Shown here one piece after another: positions 44,433 through 52,931 of a DNA stretch of 64,000 bases. The notes below the pieces were generated by a model, which worked only from the letters and a program-made list of their open reading frames with translations, made no database searches and was not told the DNA's origin. Source of the DNA: an uncultured Steroidobacter sp. (GTDB lineage: Bacteria > Pseudomonadota > Gammaproteobacteria > Steroidobacterales > Steroidobacteraceae); NCBI GenBank assembly GCA_938008435.1, contig CALLKK010000018.1:186001-250000 (forward strand), written 5' to 3'. The stretch's first letter is position 1. Each line of letters starts with the position of its first letter. A program made the position numbers and the translations under genes.

Positions 44433-45185
44433 ATGGCTCCCACAACTGGTACCGAAGTACAAGAGAATCCGTTTGGTCTTTCGGCGCTCTGGGCACAGAG
44501 CGGTTTCCTCATCAGGGGAATTCTGATCATCCTGGTGATCATGTCCTTCGTGTCGTGGTACATCATCTTCACGAAGCTCTGGGATCAGCGCCGCATGCGC
44601 AAGGCGTACAAGGAGATGGAGAAGAATTTCTGGACCGCGGGCAATCTGCGCGAAGGCATCTCCAAGCTCACGGGTAAGGACAATGTGTTCCGCATGATCG
44701 CGGAAGACGGCGTGCGCGCGGCTCAGCACCACGAAGGCCGCCTCACGGATCAGATCCCGCTGCACGAGTGGATCTCGGCGTCGCTTTATCGCTCGGTCGA
44801 GAGCGTCAACAGCCGTCTGCAGACGGGTCTGTCGTTCCTCGCGACGACCGGTTCGGTGTCGCCCTTCATCGGACTGCTCGGTACGGTGTGGGGTATCTAT
44901 AACGCGCTCATCGCGATCTCGATGGAAGGTCAGGCGAGCCTTGACCGTACCGCCGGCCCGATCGGTGAAGCGCTGATCATGACGGCCATCGGTCTGGCCG
45001 TGGCGGTGCCCGCGGTTATCGGCTACAACTGGCTGCTCCGCCGCAACAAGGACATCGTCGAGAAGCTCCGCTACTTCTCGTCCGACATGCACGCGTACCT
45101 CGTGAGCGGCGCGCGCATCGACTCGACCACGGCGGTCAACGTCAAGTCGTCTGCTCCCGCCGCTGGCGCCGCAGCCCGCAAGTAA
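44433..45185 (+). CDS. ExbB-type proton channel protein (MotA/TolQ/ExbB family)
   Basis: A 250-residue membrane protein with three hydrophobic segments: near residues 27-47, then a cytoplasmic loop, then two helices around GSVSPFIGLLGTVWGIYNAL and EALIMTAIGLAVAVPAVIGY. It forms the proton channel with ExbD to energise TonB. AGAGG lies about 10 bases before ATG 44433. Confidence 0.93.
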   Translation: MAPTTGTEVQENPFGLSALWAQSGFLIRGILIILVIMSFVSWYIIFTKLWDQRRMRKAYKEMEKNFWTAGNLREGISKLTGKDNVFRMIAEDGVRAAQHHEGRLTDQIPLHEWISASLYRSVESVNSRLQTGLSFLATTGSVSPFIGLLGTVWGIYNALIAISMEGQASLDRTAGPIGEALIMTAIGLAVAVPAVIGYNWLLRRNKDIVEKLRYFSSDMHAYLVSGARIDSTTAVNVKSSAPAAGAAARK

Positions 45186-45215
45186 CCTCATAGCGCAGCT
45201 CGTCGGAGTGAGTAC

Positions 45216-45674
45216 ATGAGTCTTTACGAGAATCCCGGCGCTCCAGGCGCTCCTCCCGCTGCGGAGGATGAAGGGAGGGCGATGTCCGAGATCAACACGA
45301 CGCCGCTCGTCGACGTCATGTTGGTGCTGCTCATCGTGTTCATGATCACGATTCCCGTGATCACACATACCGTGCCCGTCGAGCTGCCGAAGGTCCATAA
45401 CGTCGCCACCGAGACGAAGCCGGAAAACGTCAACCTGTCCATCAACAAGGATGGACAGGTCTTCTGGAATCAATCGTTGATTCCGGATACGGAGACGTTG
45501 CTCGAGCGCTTGAAGGGCGTAGCGGTGCAGGTGCCGCAGCCCGAGGTGCACATCCGTGCGGACCAGGCGACGCGTTATGAGAATGTCGGTCGCGTGATCC
45601 TGACGGCGCAGCGCGCCGGCATTCAGAAAGTCGGGTTCATCACTGAGCCCGGCGGCCACGGCAGCGGAATGTAA
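45216..45674 (+). CDS. ExbD-type biopolymer transport protein, first copy
   Basis: A 152-residue protein with one N-terminal helix. The conserved membrane aspartate lies in INTTPLVDVMLVLLIVFMIT, and a periplasmic domain follows (DGQVFWNQSLIP, VHIRADQATRYENVGRVIL). It is one of two exbD genes in the cluster; the second follows after 12 bases. Confidence 0.93.
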   Translation: MSLYENPGAPGAPPAAEDEGRAMSEINTTPLVDVMLVLLIVFMITIPVITHTVPVELPKVHNVATETKPENVNLSINKDGQVFWNQSLIPDTETLLERLKGVAVQVPQPEVHIRADQATRYENVGRVILTAQRAGIQKVGFITEPGGHGSGM

Positions 45675-45686
45675 GAGGTACTGGCC

Positions 45687-46112
45687 ATGGCAATGCAAGT
45701 AGGTGGCGGCGGCGAAGGCGAGCCGATGGTCGACATGAATACGACGCCGTTGATCGACGTCATGTTGGTGTTGCTCATCTTGTTCATCCTGACGCTGCCG
45801 GTGATGACGCACGCGGTGAAGCTGGACATGCCACGGTCCACGCAGGCACCGCCGCCCGAGACGGAGCGGGTCGAGCCGATCCGGCTCGACATCGACTGGG
45901 ACGGTTCGATCATTTGGGACGGCAATCTGGTCAAGCTCGAGGAGCTGGAGGGTTACTTCAGGTCCGAGGCGTCCAGAGTCCCGCAGCGCGAGCTGCACGT
46001 GCGTCCGGATCGACGCGCCAATTACGACACCGTGGCGAAGGTGTTGGCGCTCGCTCAACGCAACGGCATGCAACGAATCGGATTCGTGGGTAACGAACAG
46101 TTCCTGGATTAA
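45687..46112 (+). CDS. ExbD-type biopolymer transport protein, second copy
   Basis: A 141-residue homologue of the preceding gene with the same membrane segment (MNTTPLIDVMLVLLILFILT) but a clearly different periplasmic part. Two exbD genes side by side also occur in Xanthomonas, where the second copy has a specialised role. The two may form a mixed ExbD dimer or serve different TonB proteins. Confidence 0.92.
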   Translation: MAMQVGGGGEGEPMVDMNTTPLIDVMLVLLILFILTLPVMTHAVKLDMPRSTQAPPPETERVEPIRLDIDWDGSIIWDGNLVKLEELEGYFRSEASRVPQRELHVRPDRRANYDTVAKVLALAQRNGMQRIGFVGNEQFLD

Positions 46113-46231
46113 ACGGTCCAAGTACTGGACGACGGTCGCCCGGCCCCGAGCCGGGCGACGACTGACAACGATTGACTTATTCGGTTGTCGGGAGTTTTCC
46201 GATCACGACCAACTGGAGACTTAGGATCCAC

Positions 46232-47488
46232 ATGAATCGCGTCAAGTCTTTCGCCCTCGCTTCGGCGGTTGCCCTGAGTCTCGCAACCGGCATGGCAGCT
46301 GTGCTCGCTCCCGCAACCGGGATCGCAGCCGAAGAATCCGCCAACAAGATCACCACCAAGGCTGTAGCAGTGGCGCTCAAGAAGGCGCAGGAGCTGATGC
46401 AGGCCAAGCAGTGGGAGCCGGCCTTGGCGGAAATCAAGAAGGCCCAGGCGGTCGAGAAGAAGACGCCGTTCGAGGCGTATCAGATCGACGAGTTCCTCGC
46501 GTACGTGCTGATCCAGCAGAAGAAGTACTCCGAGGCTGCCGCCGTCTACGAGCGTCAGCTCAACTCGGGGTTCGTGCCCGAGGATCAGCGCGACGATCGC
46601 ATGAAGACGCTGGCGCAGCTCTCGTTCCAGGTCAAGGATTACAAGAAGGCAGCCGAGTGGTCGAAGAAGTCGCTCGAGCGTCGGCCGAATCAGCAGGACA
46701 TGGGCCAGCTGTTGGCGCAGTCCTACTACCTCCTCGAGGACTACCCGAACGCGGCGGCGGCCATGCAGAAGGTCGTGCAGCAGGTCGAGCGTGCGGGCCG
46801 CAAGCCCGAGGAGAACTGGCTGCAGATCATCTTGAGCTCGCACTTCAAGGCGAACAATCGCGACGGCGTGGCCGATGCACTCAAGCAGATCGTGCGTTAC
46901 TACCCGACGGCCGAGTATTGGGAGAACCTGCTCGACATCTATCGTCGTAAGACCAACGACGATCGCGTGCTGCTCGGCTATTACCGTCTGATGGACGACG
47001 TCGGCGCCTTGAAAGAGAAAGGCGATTTCGTCGAGATGGCGCAGCTCGCGCTCGATGCGGGCGTGCCGGGTGAGGCCGAGGCCGTCGTCGAGCGCGGCAT
47101 TCAGAAGGGCGTGCTCAAGAGCGACGACAAGGTCGAGCAGGGCCGCTACGATCGTCTCCTGAGCGGCGCCAAGAAGCAGGCGAGCGCCGACAAGGCTTCG
47201 CTGGCGCAGCTCGCCCAGGAAGCGGAGAAGGCGTCGCAGGGCCAGGCGCTCGTCGCGCTCGGTCATGCCTATCTCAGCTACGATCGCTATGACGAGGCGA
47301 TCGCGGCGCTCGAGAAGGGCATCAAGAAGGGCGGTGTGCTCGACGTCGACGAGGCGCAGATCCTCCTCGGTATCGCATACCTCAAGAAGGGTCAGAAGGA
47401 GCAGGCCCGCCAGGCGTTCAAGGCGGTCAAGGAAGGCTCGAAGTGGAACGATCTGTCGAGCCTTTGGATCATCCGTACGCACGCCTGA
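46232..47488 (+). CDS. Exported tetratricopeptide-repeat protein of the TonB-ExbBD cluster
   Basis: A 418-residue protein with a signal peptide (residues 1-32, ending near GIAAEE) and TPR-like helical repeats across most of its length (AQELMQAKQWEPALAEIKKA, YVLIQQKKYSEAAAVYERQL, HAYLSYDRYDEAIAALEKGI). TPR proteins are often encoded with TonB2-type systems in Vibrio and other gammaproteobacteria; a periplasmic accessory role to TonB is inferred. Start ATG 46232 begins the signal peptide. A strong terminator follows. Confidence 0.85.
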   Translation: MNRVKSFALASAVALSLATGMAAVLAPATGIAAEESANKITTKAVAVALKKAQELMQAKQWEPALAEIKKAQAVEKKTPFEAYQIDEFLAYVLIQQKKYSEAAAVYERQLNSGFVPEDQRDDRMKTLAQLSFQVKDYKKAAEWSKKSLERRPNQQDMGQLLAQSYYLLEDYPNAAAAMQKVVQQVERAGRKPEENWLQIILSSHFKANNRDGVADALKQIVRYYPTAEYWENLLDIYRRKTNDDRVLLGYYRLMDDVGALKEKGDFVEMAQLALDAGVPGEAEAVVERGIQKGVLKSDDKVEQGRYDRLLSGAKKQASADKASLAQLAQEAEKASQGQALVALGHAYLSYDRYDEAIAALEKGIKKGGVLDVDEAQILLGIAYLKKGQKEQARQAFKAVKEGSKWNDLSSLWIIRTHA

Positions 47489-47514
47489 GACGCAAACCGT
47501 CTACAGCGATCCAC

Positions 47515-47547
47515 GAGAAACCCGGCCGCGAGCCGGGTTTCTTTTTT
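47515..47547 (+). terminator. Rho-independent terminator after the TonB-ExbBD-TPR operon
   Basis: A GC-rich hairpin (AAACCCGGC and its complement GCCGGGTTT, loop CGCGA) is followed at once by CTTTTTT. It is a textbook intrinsic terminator and the clearest one in the window. It separates the TonB operon from lipA. Confidence 0.93.
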
Positions 47548-47610
47548 GGGCGTATCATACGCGGGGCGCCGGTGGGCGCCCGTCAGCCAACGATCACCGC
47601 GACCTTTCCC

Positions 47611-48648
47611 GTGAGCACCTTCAAAGGCATTCCCATCGTTCCGAGCGCGAGCGCGCGCAGCGGCGACAAGTACCGCACGCCGCAGGGCTTTACGGCCATC
47701 AAAGACGGCATCAAGGCGACCGCGGGCACCGTGCCGCTCGTGAATGTCGGCCGCAAGCCTCACTGGCTGCGTGCGCCGATGCCGGCAGGCTCGGGCTTCG
47801 ATGCGGTCAAGGCAACCGTCAAGGAACATCGGCTCGCGACGGTGTGCGAAGAGGCCAAGTGTCCGAACATCGGCGAGTGCTGGAACGCCGGCACGGCGAC
47901 GCTGATGCTGATGGGCGCGGTGTGCACGCGCGCATGCCGTTTCTGCGCCGTCGATACCGGCAATCCGCGCGGCTGGCTGGATCCTGACGAGCCGGCGAAC
48001 AGCGCGCGTACCGTTCAGCTCATGAAGCTCAAGTACGTGGTGCTCACCTCGGTGAATCGCGACGACCTGCCCGACGGCGGCGCAGCGCATTTCGCCGCGT
48101 GCGTCCGCGAGATCAAACGTCTGAATCCCGGGACGGCCGTCGAAGCGCTCACTCCCGACTTTCAAGGCAAGCTCGCGGACGTCGAAGTCGTCGTCGGCAG
48201 CGGTCTCGATGTGTTTGCTCAGAACTTGGAGACGGTGCGACGCCTCACGCACCCGGTGCGCGATCCGCGCGCCGGCTATGAGCAAACGCTGGCTGTGCTC
48301 GCGCATGCGAAGGCATTCCGTCCCGACGTGTTGACGAAGACGAGTCTCATGCTCGGCCTCGGCGAAACGGATGAGGAAATCGACGAAGCGATGCGCGATG
48401 CACGCGCCGCCGGCGTCGACATTCTCACGTTGGGGCAGTATCTGCGGCCGACGATGAATCACTTGCCGGTCGAGCGCTGGGTCACGCCCGAGGAATTCGC
48501 ACGCTATCGCGAGCGGGCGCTCGAGCTCGGCTTCCTCGAATGCGTCTCTGGTCCGCTGGTGCGCTCGAGCTATCGCGCGGAGCGTGCCTTGGAACGCAAC
48601 AACGCGGGCTTGAGCCCGCGGCGCGAGGCGCGCGCAGCGGAAGGCTGA
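47611..48648 (+). CDS. lipA: Lipoyl synthase
   Basis: A 345-residue radical-SAM enzyme that inserts two sulfurs into octanoyl groups on lipoyl domains. Both cluster sites are present: the auxiliary CEEAKCPNIGEC and the radical-SAM CTRACRFC, with GNPRGWLDPDEP and LGQYLRPT downstream. The start is not certain; GTG 47611 is proposed because the conserved sequence begins soon after, but it lacks a Shine-Dalgarno sequence. TATCAT at 47553-47558 may be a -10 element, and a 7-bp GGGCGCC hairpin (47564-47581) lies in the leader. Confidence 0.96.
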   Translation: MSTFKGIPIVPSASARSGDKYRTPQGFTAIKDGIKATAGTVPLVNVGRKPHWLRAPMPAGSGFDAVKATVKEHRLATVCEEAKCPNIGECWNAGTATLMLMGAVCTRACRFCAVDTGNPRGWLDPDEPANSARTVQLMKLKYVVLTSVNRDDLPDGGAAHFAACVREIKRLNPGTAVEALTPDFQGKLADVEVVVGSGLDVFAQNLETVRRLTHPVRDPRAGYEQTLAVLAHAKAFRPDVLTKTSLMLGLGETDEEIDEAMRDARAAGVDILTLGQYLRPTMNHLPVERWVTPEEFARYRERALELGFLECVSGPLVRSSYRAERALERNNAGLSPRREARAAEG

Positions 48649-48688
48649 GCGGGCATCAAGGGAGCTCGTCCTGGCCGAGGTGCGCGAC

Positions 48689-49375
48689 ATGAACGTCGAA
48701 CTCGCAGCAGCACGGACGCGCGCAGCGGCGAGCGACGCGCCGATGCTCAAGTGGCTGGGCCGCGTCGAATACGAGCCCACGTGGCGCGCCATGCGGGCGC
48801 TAACCGAGACGCGCTCTGCGGAATCCCGCGATGAAATCTGGTTTCTCGAGCACCCGCCGGTATTCACGCTCGGCATGAATGCCGCGCCCGAGCACGTGCT
48901 CGCTCCCGGCGGCATTCCTGTCGTGCAGATCGATCGCGGCGGTCAGGTGACCTATCACGGCCCCGGACAGCTCGTTGTCTATCCCTTGCTCGACGTGCGG
49001 CGCCTGGGCATCGGCGTGCGCCAACTCGTAATGGCGCTCGAAGAGGCTGTGGTGTCGTTGGTGGCCGAGTGGGGCATCGCCGCCGCAGGAAGACGCGATG
49101 CGCCCGGCGTCTACGTCGACGGCCGCAAGCTCGCGAGCATTGGCCTGCGAATTCGCCGCGGCTGCAGCTACCACGGCCTCGCGTTCAACATCGCGATGGA
49201 CCTGACGCCCTTCAAACGCATCAATCCATGCGGATTCCGCGGTCTCGAAGTGATCGATCTGCAATCGCTCGGCGTCGCAATCGATGTCGGCAGCGCGGCG
49301 CGGGCGTTCGCGCCGCATCTCTTGCGTGCGCTCGGACTACCCGGCGACGTGCAGTGGACCCGCGCGCCCGAGTGA
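48689..49375 (+). CDS. lipB: Octanoyl-ACP:protein N-octanoyltransferase LipB
   Basis: A 228-residue transferase that moves octanoyl from acyl-carrier protein to lipoyl domains, the step before LipA. EIWFLEHPPVFTLGMNAAPE, RGGQVTYHGPGQLVVYPLLD, the lysine in VDGRKLASIGLRI and the acyl-carrying cysteine in INPCGFRGLEV are present. ATG 48689 with GAGG eight bases before it is preferred over GTG 48680. The order lipA-lipB is opposite in direction to the dacC-ybeD block, unlike E. coli. Confidence 0.95.
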   Translation: MNVELAAARTRAAASDAPMLKWLGRVEYEPTWRAMRALTETRSAESRDEIWFLEHPPVFTLGMNAAPEHVLAPGGIPVVQIDRGGQVTYHGPGQLVVYPLLDVRRLGIGVRQLVMALEEAVVSLVAEWGIAAAGRRDAPGVYVDGRKLASIGLRIRRGCSYHGLAFNIAMDLTPFKRINPCGFRGLEVIDLQSLGVAIDVGSAARAFAPHLLRALGLPGDVQWTRAPE

Positions 49376-49407
49376 TCGCTGCTCGCTAATCGGCCGGCGG
49401 CGTTAGC

Positions 49408-49668
49408 CTACAGAACCACCAGCACCTTCTCGCACGAGGTCAGCTCGCGATAGAGCGCATCGAGCTGCTCGCGGCTTTGTGCCTCGAACGTGCAGGTCAG
49501 GCTCAAGTAGCTCCCGTCTTTGCTCGGGCGTTCTTCGATGCACGACGGATCGATCGGACCGGCGTGCTTCTGCACGATGCCGAGCACGAGGCTGCGAAAG
49601 TCGGCGCTCTGGCGTCCCATCACCTTGAGCGGGAACTCGCAAGGAAACTTGAAGAGGGTATCGCTCAT
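49408..49668 (-). CDS. YbeD-family DUF493 protein
   Basis: An 86-residue ACT-like-fold protein (FKFPCEFPLKVMGRQSADF, SLTCTFEAQSREQLDALYR). The E. coli YbeD is likewise about 87 residues and lies between dacA and lipB. It is downstream of dacC on the same strand. Function unknown. Confidence 0.93.
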   Translation of the reverse strand: MSDTLFKFPCEFPLKVMGRQSADFRSLVLGIVQKHAGPIDPSCIEERPSKDGSYLSLTCTFEAQSREQLDALYRELTSCEKVLVVL

Positions 49669-49741
49669 GCTGGCTCCTATCGCTCGAGGTGAACGATGCG
49701 CCGACCGTCGTGCGAGCTCGGCTCGCCGCTGCGGCCGGGCG

Positions 49742-50968
49742 CTAGTTGAACCACAGCTTCACGTGATCGACGAGGCGGCCGAAGAAACCGGCCTCGGCGA
49801 TCTCCTGCTCGACGTGCAGCGGATGCGTCGCCAATGTCTGATTGCCGAGCATGACGCGCAGCTGACCCACCGGCTTCTCCGGTGTGAGCGGCGCAATGAG
49901 CGGCTCGGCGACGTCGGCTTCCACGCTCAGCATGTTCTCCTGGCCGCGCGGCACCGTCGCGTAGACATCGCTCGGCACGCTCAACGTCACGCTGCCGGCG
50001 TCGCCCTTCCAGACGCGCAGACTGAGCAGCGGCTGACGCGCGCCGTAGAGCTTGCGGGTTTGGTAGAAGCCGAAACCGTAATTGAGCAGCGCAATGCTCG
50101 CGTCTTCGCGCGCGCGGATCGACGGCGCGCCCATCACCACCGAGATGAGGCGCATGCCGTCGCGCTGGGCGGAGGAGACGAGGCAGTAGCCGGCCGATTG
50201 CGTGTGCCCGGTCTTGAGGCCATCCACCGAAGGATCGCGATCGAGTAGACCGTTGCGGTTCGGCTGGCGAATGTTGTTCCAGGTGAACTCGCGCTGCGAG
50301 TACCACTTGTAGTACTCGGGGTAGTCGCGAATCAGCGCCACCGCCAACGTCGCAATGTCGCGCGCCGTCGTGTAGTGCTCGGGACCCGGCATGCCCGGCG
50401 AGTTCTGGAAATGCGTGTTGACCATGCCGAGTTGCTGCGCATAGCGGTTCATCAAGTCGACGAATACGGGTTCGCTACCCGCGACGTGCTCGGCGAGCGC
50501 GACCGTTGCGTCGTTTCCCGACTGCACGATCATGCCCTGGATCAGATCTTCGACGCTCACGAGCGAGCCGGCCTCGACGAACATGCGCGAGCCTTCCTGG
50601 CTGCGCGCGTAGGCGCTGATGCGCACCATGTCGTCGAGCTTGATGCGTCCGTCACGCAGCGCGTGGAACACGGCGTACGCCGTCATCAGCTTGGTCAGGC
50701 TCGCCGGCTCGAGGCGCTCGTTCTCGTTGTAGGCGGCGAGGACCTGCCCGGTGTGATAGTCGATGAGGTAGTAGCCCTTTGCCGGAACTTGCGGCGGCGC
50801 GGGAATCGGCGGCGGCTGGAGCGAGCGATCCGTGTTGGCCGTGACGCCCGCGATCGGCGGCGGCAACTGAGACGTCGCGCTTGCGTCCGCGGCGGGTCCC
50901 GAGTCGAAGCAGCCGCTGGTCGCGAGCGCAACACCGAGGACGATGAAGGACAACAGTCGTGAGCTCAT
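49742..50968 (-). CDS. D-alanyl-D-alanine carboxypeptidase (PBP5/DacC type)
   Basis: A 408-residue penicillin-binding protein that trims D-Ala from peptidoglycan pentapeptides. The catalytic motifs are complete: SxxK as PASLTKLM (Ser90, Lys93), SGN in IVQSGNDATV and KTG in DGLKTGHT. The N-terminus has a short hydrophobic region ending TSGC (Cys20), then a Pro-rich linker of about 40 residues. The C-terminus (FFGRLVDHVKLWFN) is the amphipathic membrane-associating helix. TSGC could be a weak lipobox, which would be unusual for this family. Confidence 0.94.
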   Translation of the reverse strand: MSSRLLSFIVLGVALATSGCFDSGPAADASATSQLPPPIAGVTANTDRSLQPPPIPAPPQVPAKGYYLIDYHTGQVLAAYNENERLEPASLTKLMTAYAVFHALRDGRIKLDDMVRISAYARSQEGSRMFVEAGSLVSVEDLIQGMIVQSGNDATVALAEHVAGSEPVFVDLMNRYAQQLGMVNTHFQNSPGMPGPEHYTTARDIATLAVALIRDYPEYYKWYSQREFTWNNIRQPNRNGLLDRDPSVDGLKTGHTQSAGYCLVSSAQRDGMRLISVVMGAPSIRAREDASIALLNYGFGFYQTRKLYGARQPLLSLRVWKGDAGSVTLSVPSDVYATVPRGQENMLSVEADVAEPLIAPLTPEKPVGQLRVMLGNQTLATHPLHVEQEIAEAGFFGRLVDHVKLWFN

Positions 50969-51029
50969 GTTTCGTCAACCGAATGAAGGCGCGCCGGATT
51001 CTAGCGATAGCGGCGCATGGCGGATAGGC

Positions 51030-51839
51030 TCAGTCGGCGGCCAGTCGCGCATCGGCTACACCGAGCGACTTGAGCTGCGCGACGACGCGATCGAATTCTT
51101 CGACGCTCGGGAGCGGTCCGATGCGTACGCGGAAGTACGTGCGGCCGTTGACCTCGTCGCGGCGTACGAAGCCGTTGTTGATCCCGTTGGTCCGCAGCCG
51201 TTCGAGCAGATTCTTCGCGTTGGCCTCGCTGCTGAAGGCGCCGGCCTGCACGAAGATGGCGGCAGGAGCGGGCGGCGACGGCTGCGGTCCGTTGGGCGTG
51301 AGCGCACGCACTTCGACGAACGTCGTGCCTTCCCGCAGCATGTCGAGCTTCGCGGCGGCCGTGTAAGACAGGTCGATGATGCGGCCTTCCTTGAAGGGGC
51401 CGCGATCGTTCACGCGTACGACGACGCTCTTGCCGTTCTTGAGATTGGTGACCTGCACGTAAGTCGGCAGCGGCAGCGTCTTGTGTGCCGCCGTCATCGC
51501 GTACATGTCGTAGCGTTCACCGTTCGAGGTCGTCTCGGCGTGAAATCCTGGGCCGTACCAGGAGGCAATGCCGCGCTCGACGTAGCCGGTGGCGTCCTGG
51601 AGCACGAAGTAGCGCTTGCCGAGCACGTCGTAGAAGGGCGGATTGCCCTTTGCGGAACGCGGCTCGAAGCGTGGCACCGGATCCGGGATCTTTTCGATCT
51701 CGCTCGGCGTGGGCGGCGTGGGCGACGGCGCGGGGCGCTTGGGCGGCGCGCTGACGCAGCCGGCAAGCGTCAGGGCAACGATGAGGAGGCGGCAGAGGGA
51801 ATGCGCGGCGCGGCGCGCGTCTCGTTCACTGGGCCGCAT
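51030..51839 (-). CDS. rlpA: Septal-ring lytic transglycosylase-like lipoprotein RlpA
   Basis: A 269-residue lipoprotein with the lipobox LAGC, a Pro-rich spacer, a double-psi beta-barrel (GIASWYGPGFHAETTSNGER, VRVNDRGPFKEGRIIDLSY) and a C-terminal SPOR domain (IFVQAGAFSSEANAKNLLER). It acts on denuded glycan at division sites or elsewhere in the envelope. ATG 51839 overlaps the end of the mltB gene by 14 bases; a longer start at 51863 would put about eight extra residues before the lipoprotein signal. Confidence 0.93.
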   Translation of the reverse strand: MRPSERDARRAAHSLCRLLIVALTLAGCVSAPPKRPAPSPTPPTPSEIEKIPDPVPRFEPRSAKGNPPFYDVLGKRYFVLQDATGYVERGIASWYGPGFHAETTSNGERYDMYAMTAAHKTLPLPTYVQVTNLKNGKSVVVRVNDRGPFKEGRIIDLSYTAAAKLDMLREGTTFVEVRALTPNGPQPSPPAPAAIFVQAGAFSSEANAKNLLERLRTNGINNGFVRRDEVNGRTYFRVRIGPLPSVEEFDRVVAQLKSLGVADARLAAD

Positions 51840-52896
51840 CGAGCATGAATCCCTCGATCGCATTACCGAGATCGTTCACGGCCATCGCGTACATGGTGCT
51901 GCGGTTGTAGCGCGTGATGACGTAGAAATTGTTGAACCCGACCCGGTACTCGGGACCGTTCTTGCCTTGCGCGACGACCAGCATCGCCGGCGCATCCGCA
52001 GGCAGAGTGGTTTCGAACTCGACGCCTTTGTCGCGAAGCGACTGCACGGTTTCGTTGAGCGCGATCTGCGAGACGTCGAACGCGCCGAGATCGTCGTTGC
52101 GCAGCGTGGCGTTGACGACGATCGGCTCGTCCGTGCGCCAGCCGTGGACGCGCAGATAGTTCGCGATCGAGGCGATGACGTCGTCCCAGCTGTTCCACAG
52201 ATCGCGCTTGCCGTCGCCGTCGCCGTCGACGGCGAACTTGCGATAGCTCGTCGGAATGAACTGCGGCGCGCCCATTGCGCCGGCGTAGGAACCGAGCGCC
52301 TTTTCGACGTCGACGTGTTCCTCGCGCGAGAGCAGGAAGAATTGTGCGAGCTCGCCGCGGAAGAACGGGGCGCGCGGCGGGTAATCGAAGGCAAGCGTCG
52401 CGAGCGCATCGAGCACGCGATAGCGTCCGGTGATGCGGCCGAAGGACGTCTCGACGCCGAGAATGCCGACCACCACCGAAGCGAGCCGTGCATCGCCGAG
52501 CGCTTTCAGGCGCTCGCCGTGGGCGCTCCAGAAATCGACGCCTTCTTGAATGCGCTTCTCCGTGAGAAAGCGCTCGCGGTACTCGTGCCACGGTACGACG
52601 CGCTCGGCCGGCCGGCTGATCGCATCGAGAATCGATTGTTGTGTTTTCGCCTGCTTGAGGAGCGTCGCGATCTCGGCACGCGCAAGGCCGTGCGTCGTGC
52701 TCATCTCGTCGATGAAGGCACGCACTTCCGGACGGTTGATGTCAATCGCAAGGCTGGGAGAGACGAGGCAGATGGCCAGGAGCGCGAGATAGACTCTCAA
52801 GGCGGACTCTCTAGTGACGGAACCGGCGAACGTGACGGAAACGCTGAAGGTTGGATGGGGCCGATGAGCGCAGGTTCCGGTCTTCTTCACCCGCAT
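51826..52896 (-). CDS. mltB: Membrane-bound lytic murein transglycosylase B
   Basis: A lytic transglycosylase that cuts glycan strands. GILGVETSFGRITGRYRVLD contains the catalytic Glu, and AMGAPQFIPTSYRKFAVDGD followed by GDGKRDLWNSWDDVIASIAN is the SLT_2 signature. From ATG 52896 it is 356 residues with a GGAGG ribosome site at about 52908-52912. That places the signal segment (RVYLALLAICLVSPSLA) at residue 34, which is far from the N-terminus; TTG 52800 would make a normal signal peptide. The mature protein is the same either way. No lipobox is visible. Confidence 0.93.
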   Translation of the reverse strand: MRVKKTGTCAHRPHPTFSVSVTFAGSVTRESALRVYLALLAICLVSPSLAIDINRPEVRAFIDEMSTTHGLARAEIATLLKQAKTQQSILDAISRPAERVVPWHEYRERFLTEKRIQEGVDFWSAHGERLKALGDARLASVVVGILGVETSFGRITGRYRVLDALATLAFDYPPRAPFFRGELAQFFLLSREEHVDVEKALGSYAGAMGAPQFIPTSYRKFAVDGDGDGKRDLWNSWDDVIASIANYLRVHGWRTDEPIVVNATLRNDDLGAFDVSQIALNETVQSLRDKGVEFETTLPADAPAMLVVAQGKNGPEYRVGFNNFYVITRYNRSTMYAMAVNDLGNAIEGFMLDAAQ

Positions 52897-52931
52897 CGCT
52901 CACTGCACCTCCATCGCCGAGCGCGTGATCT

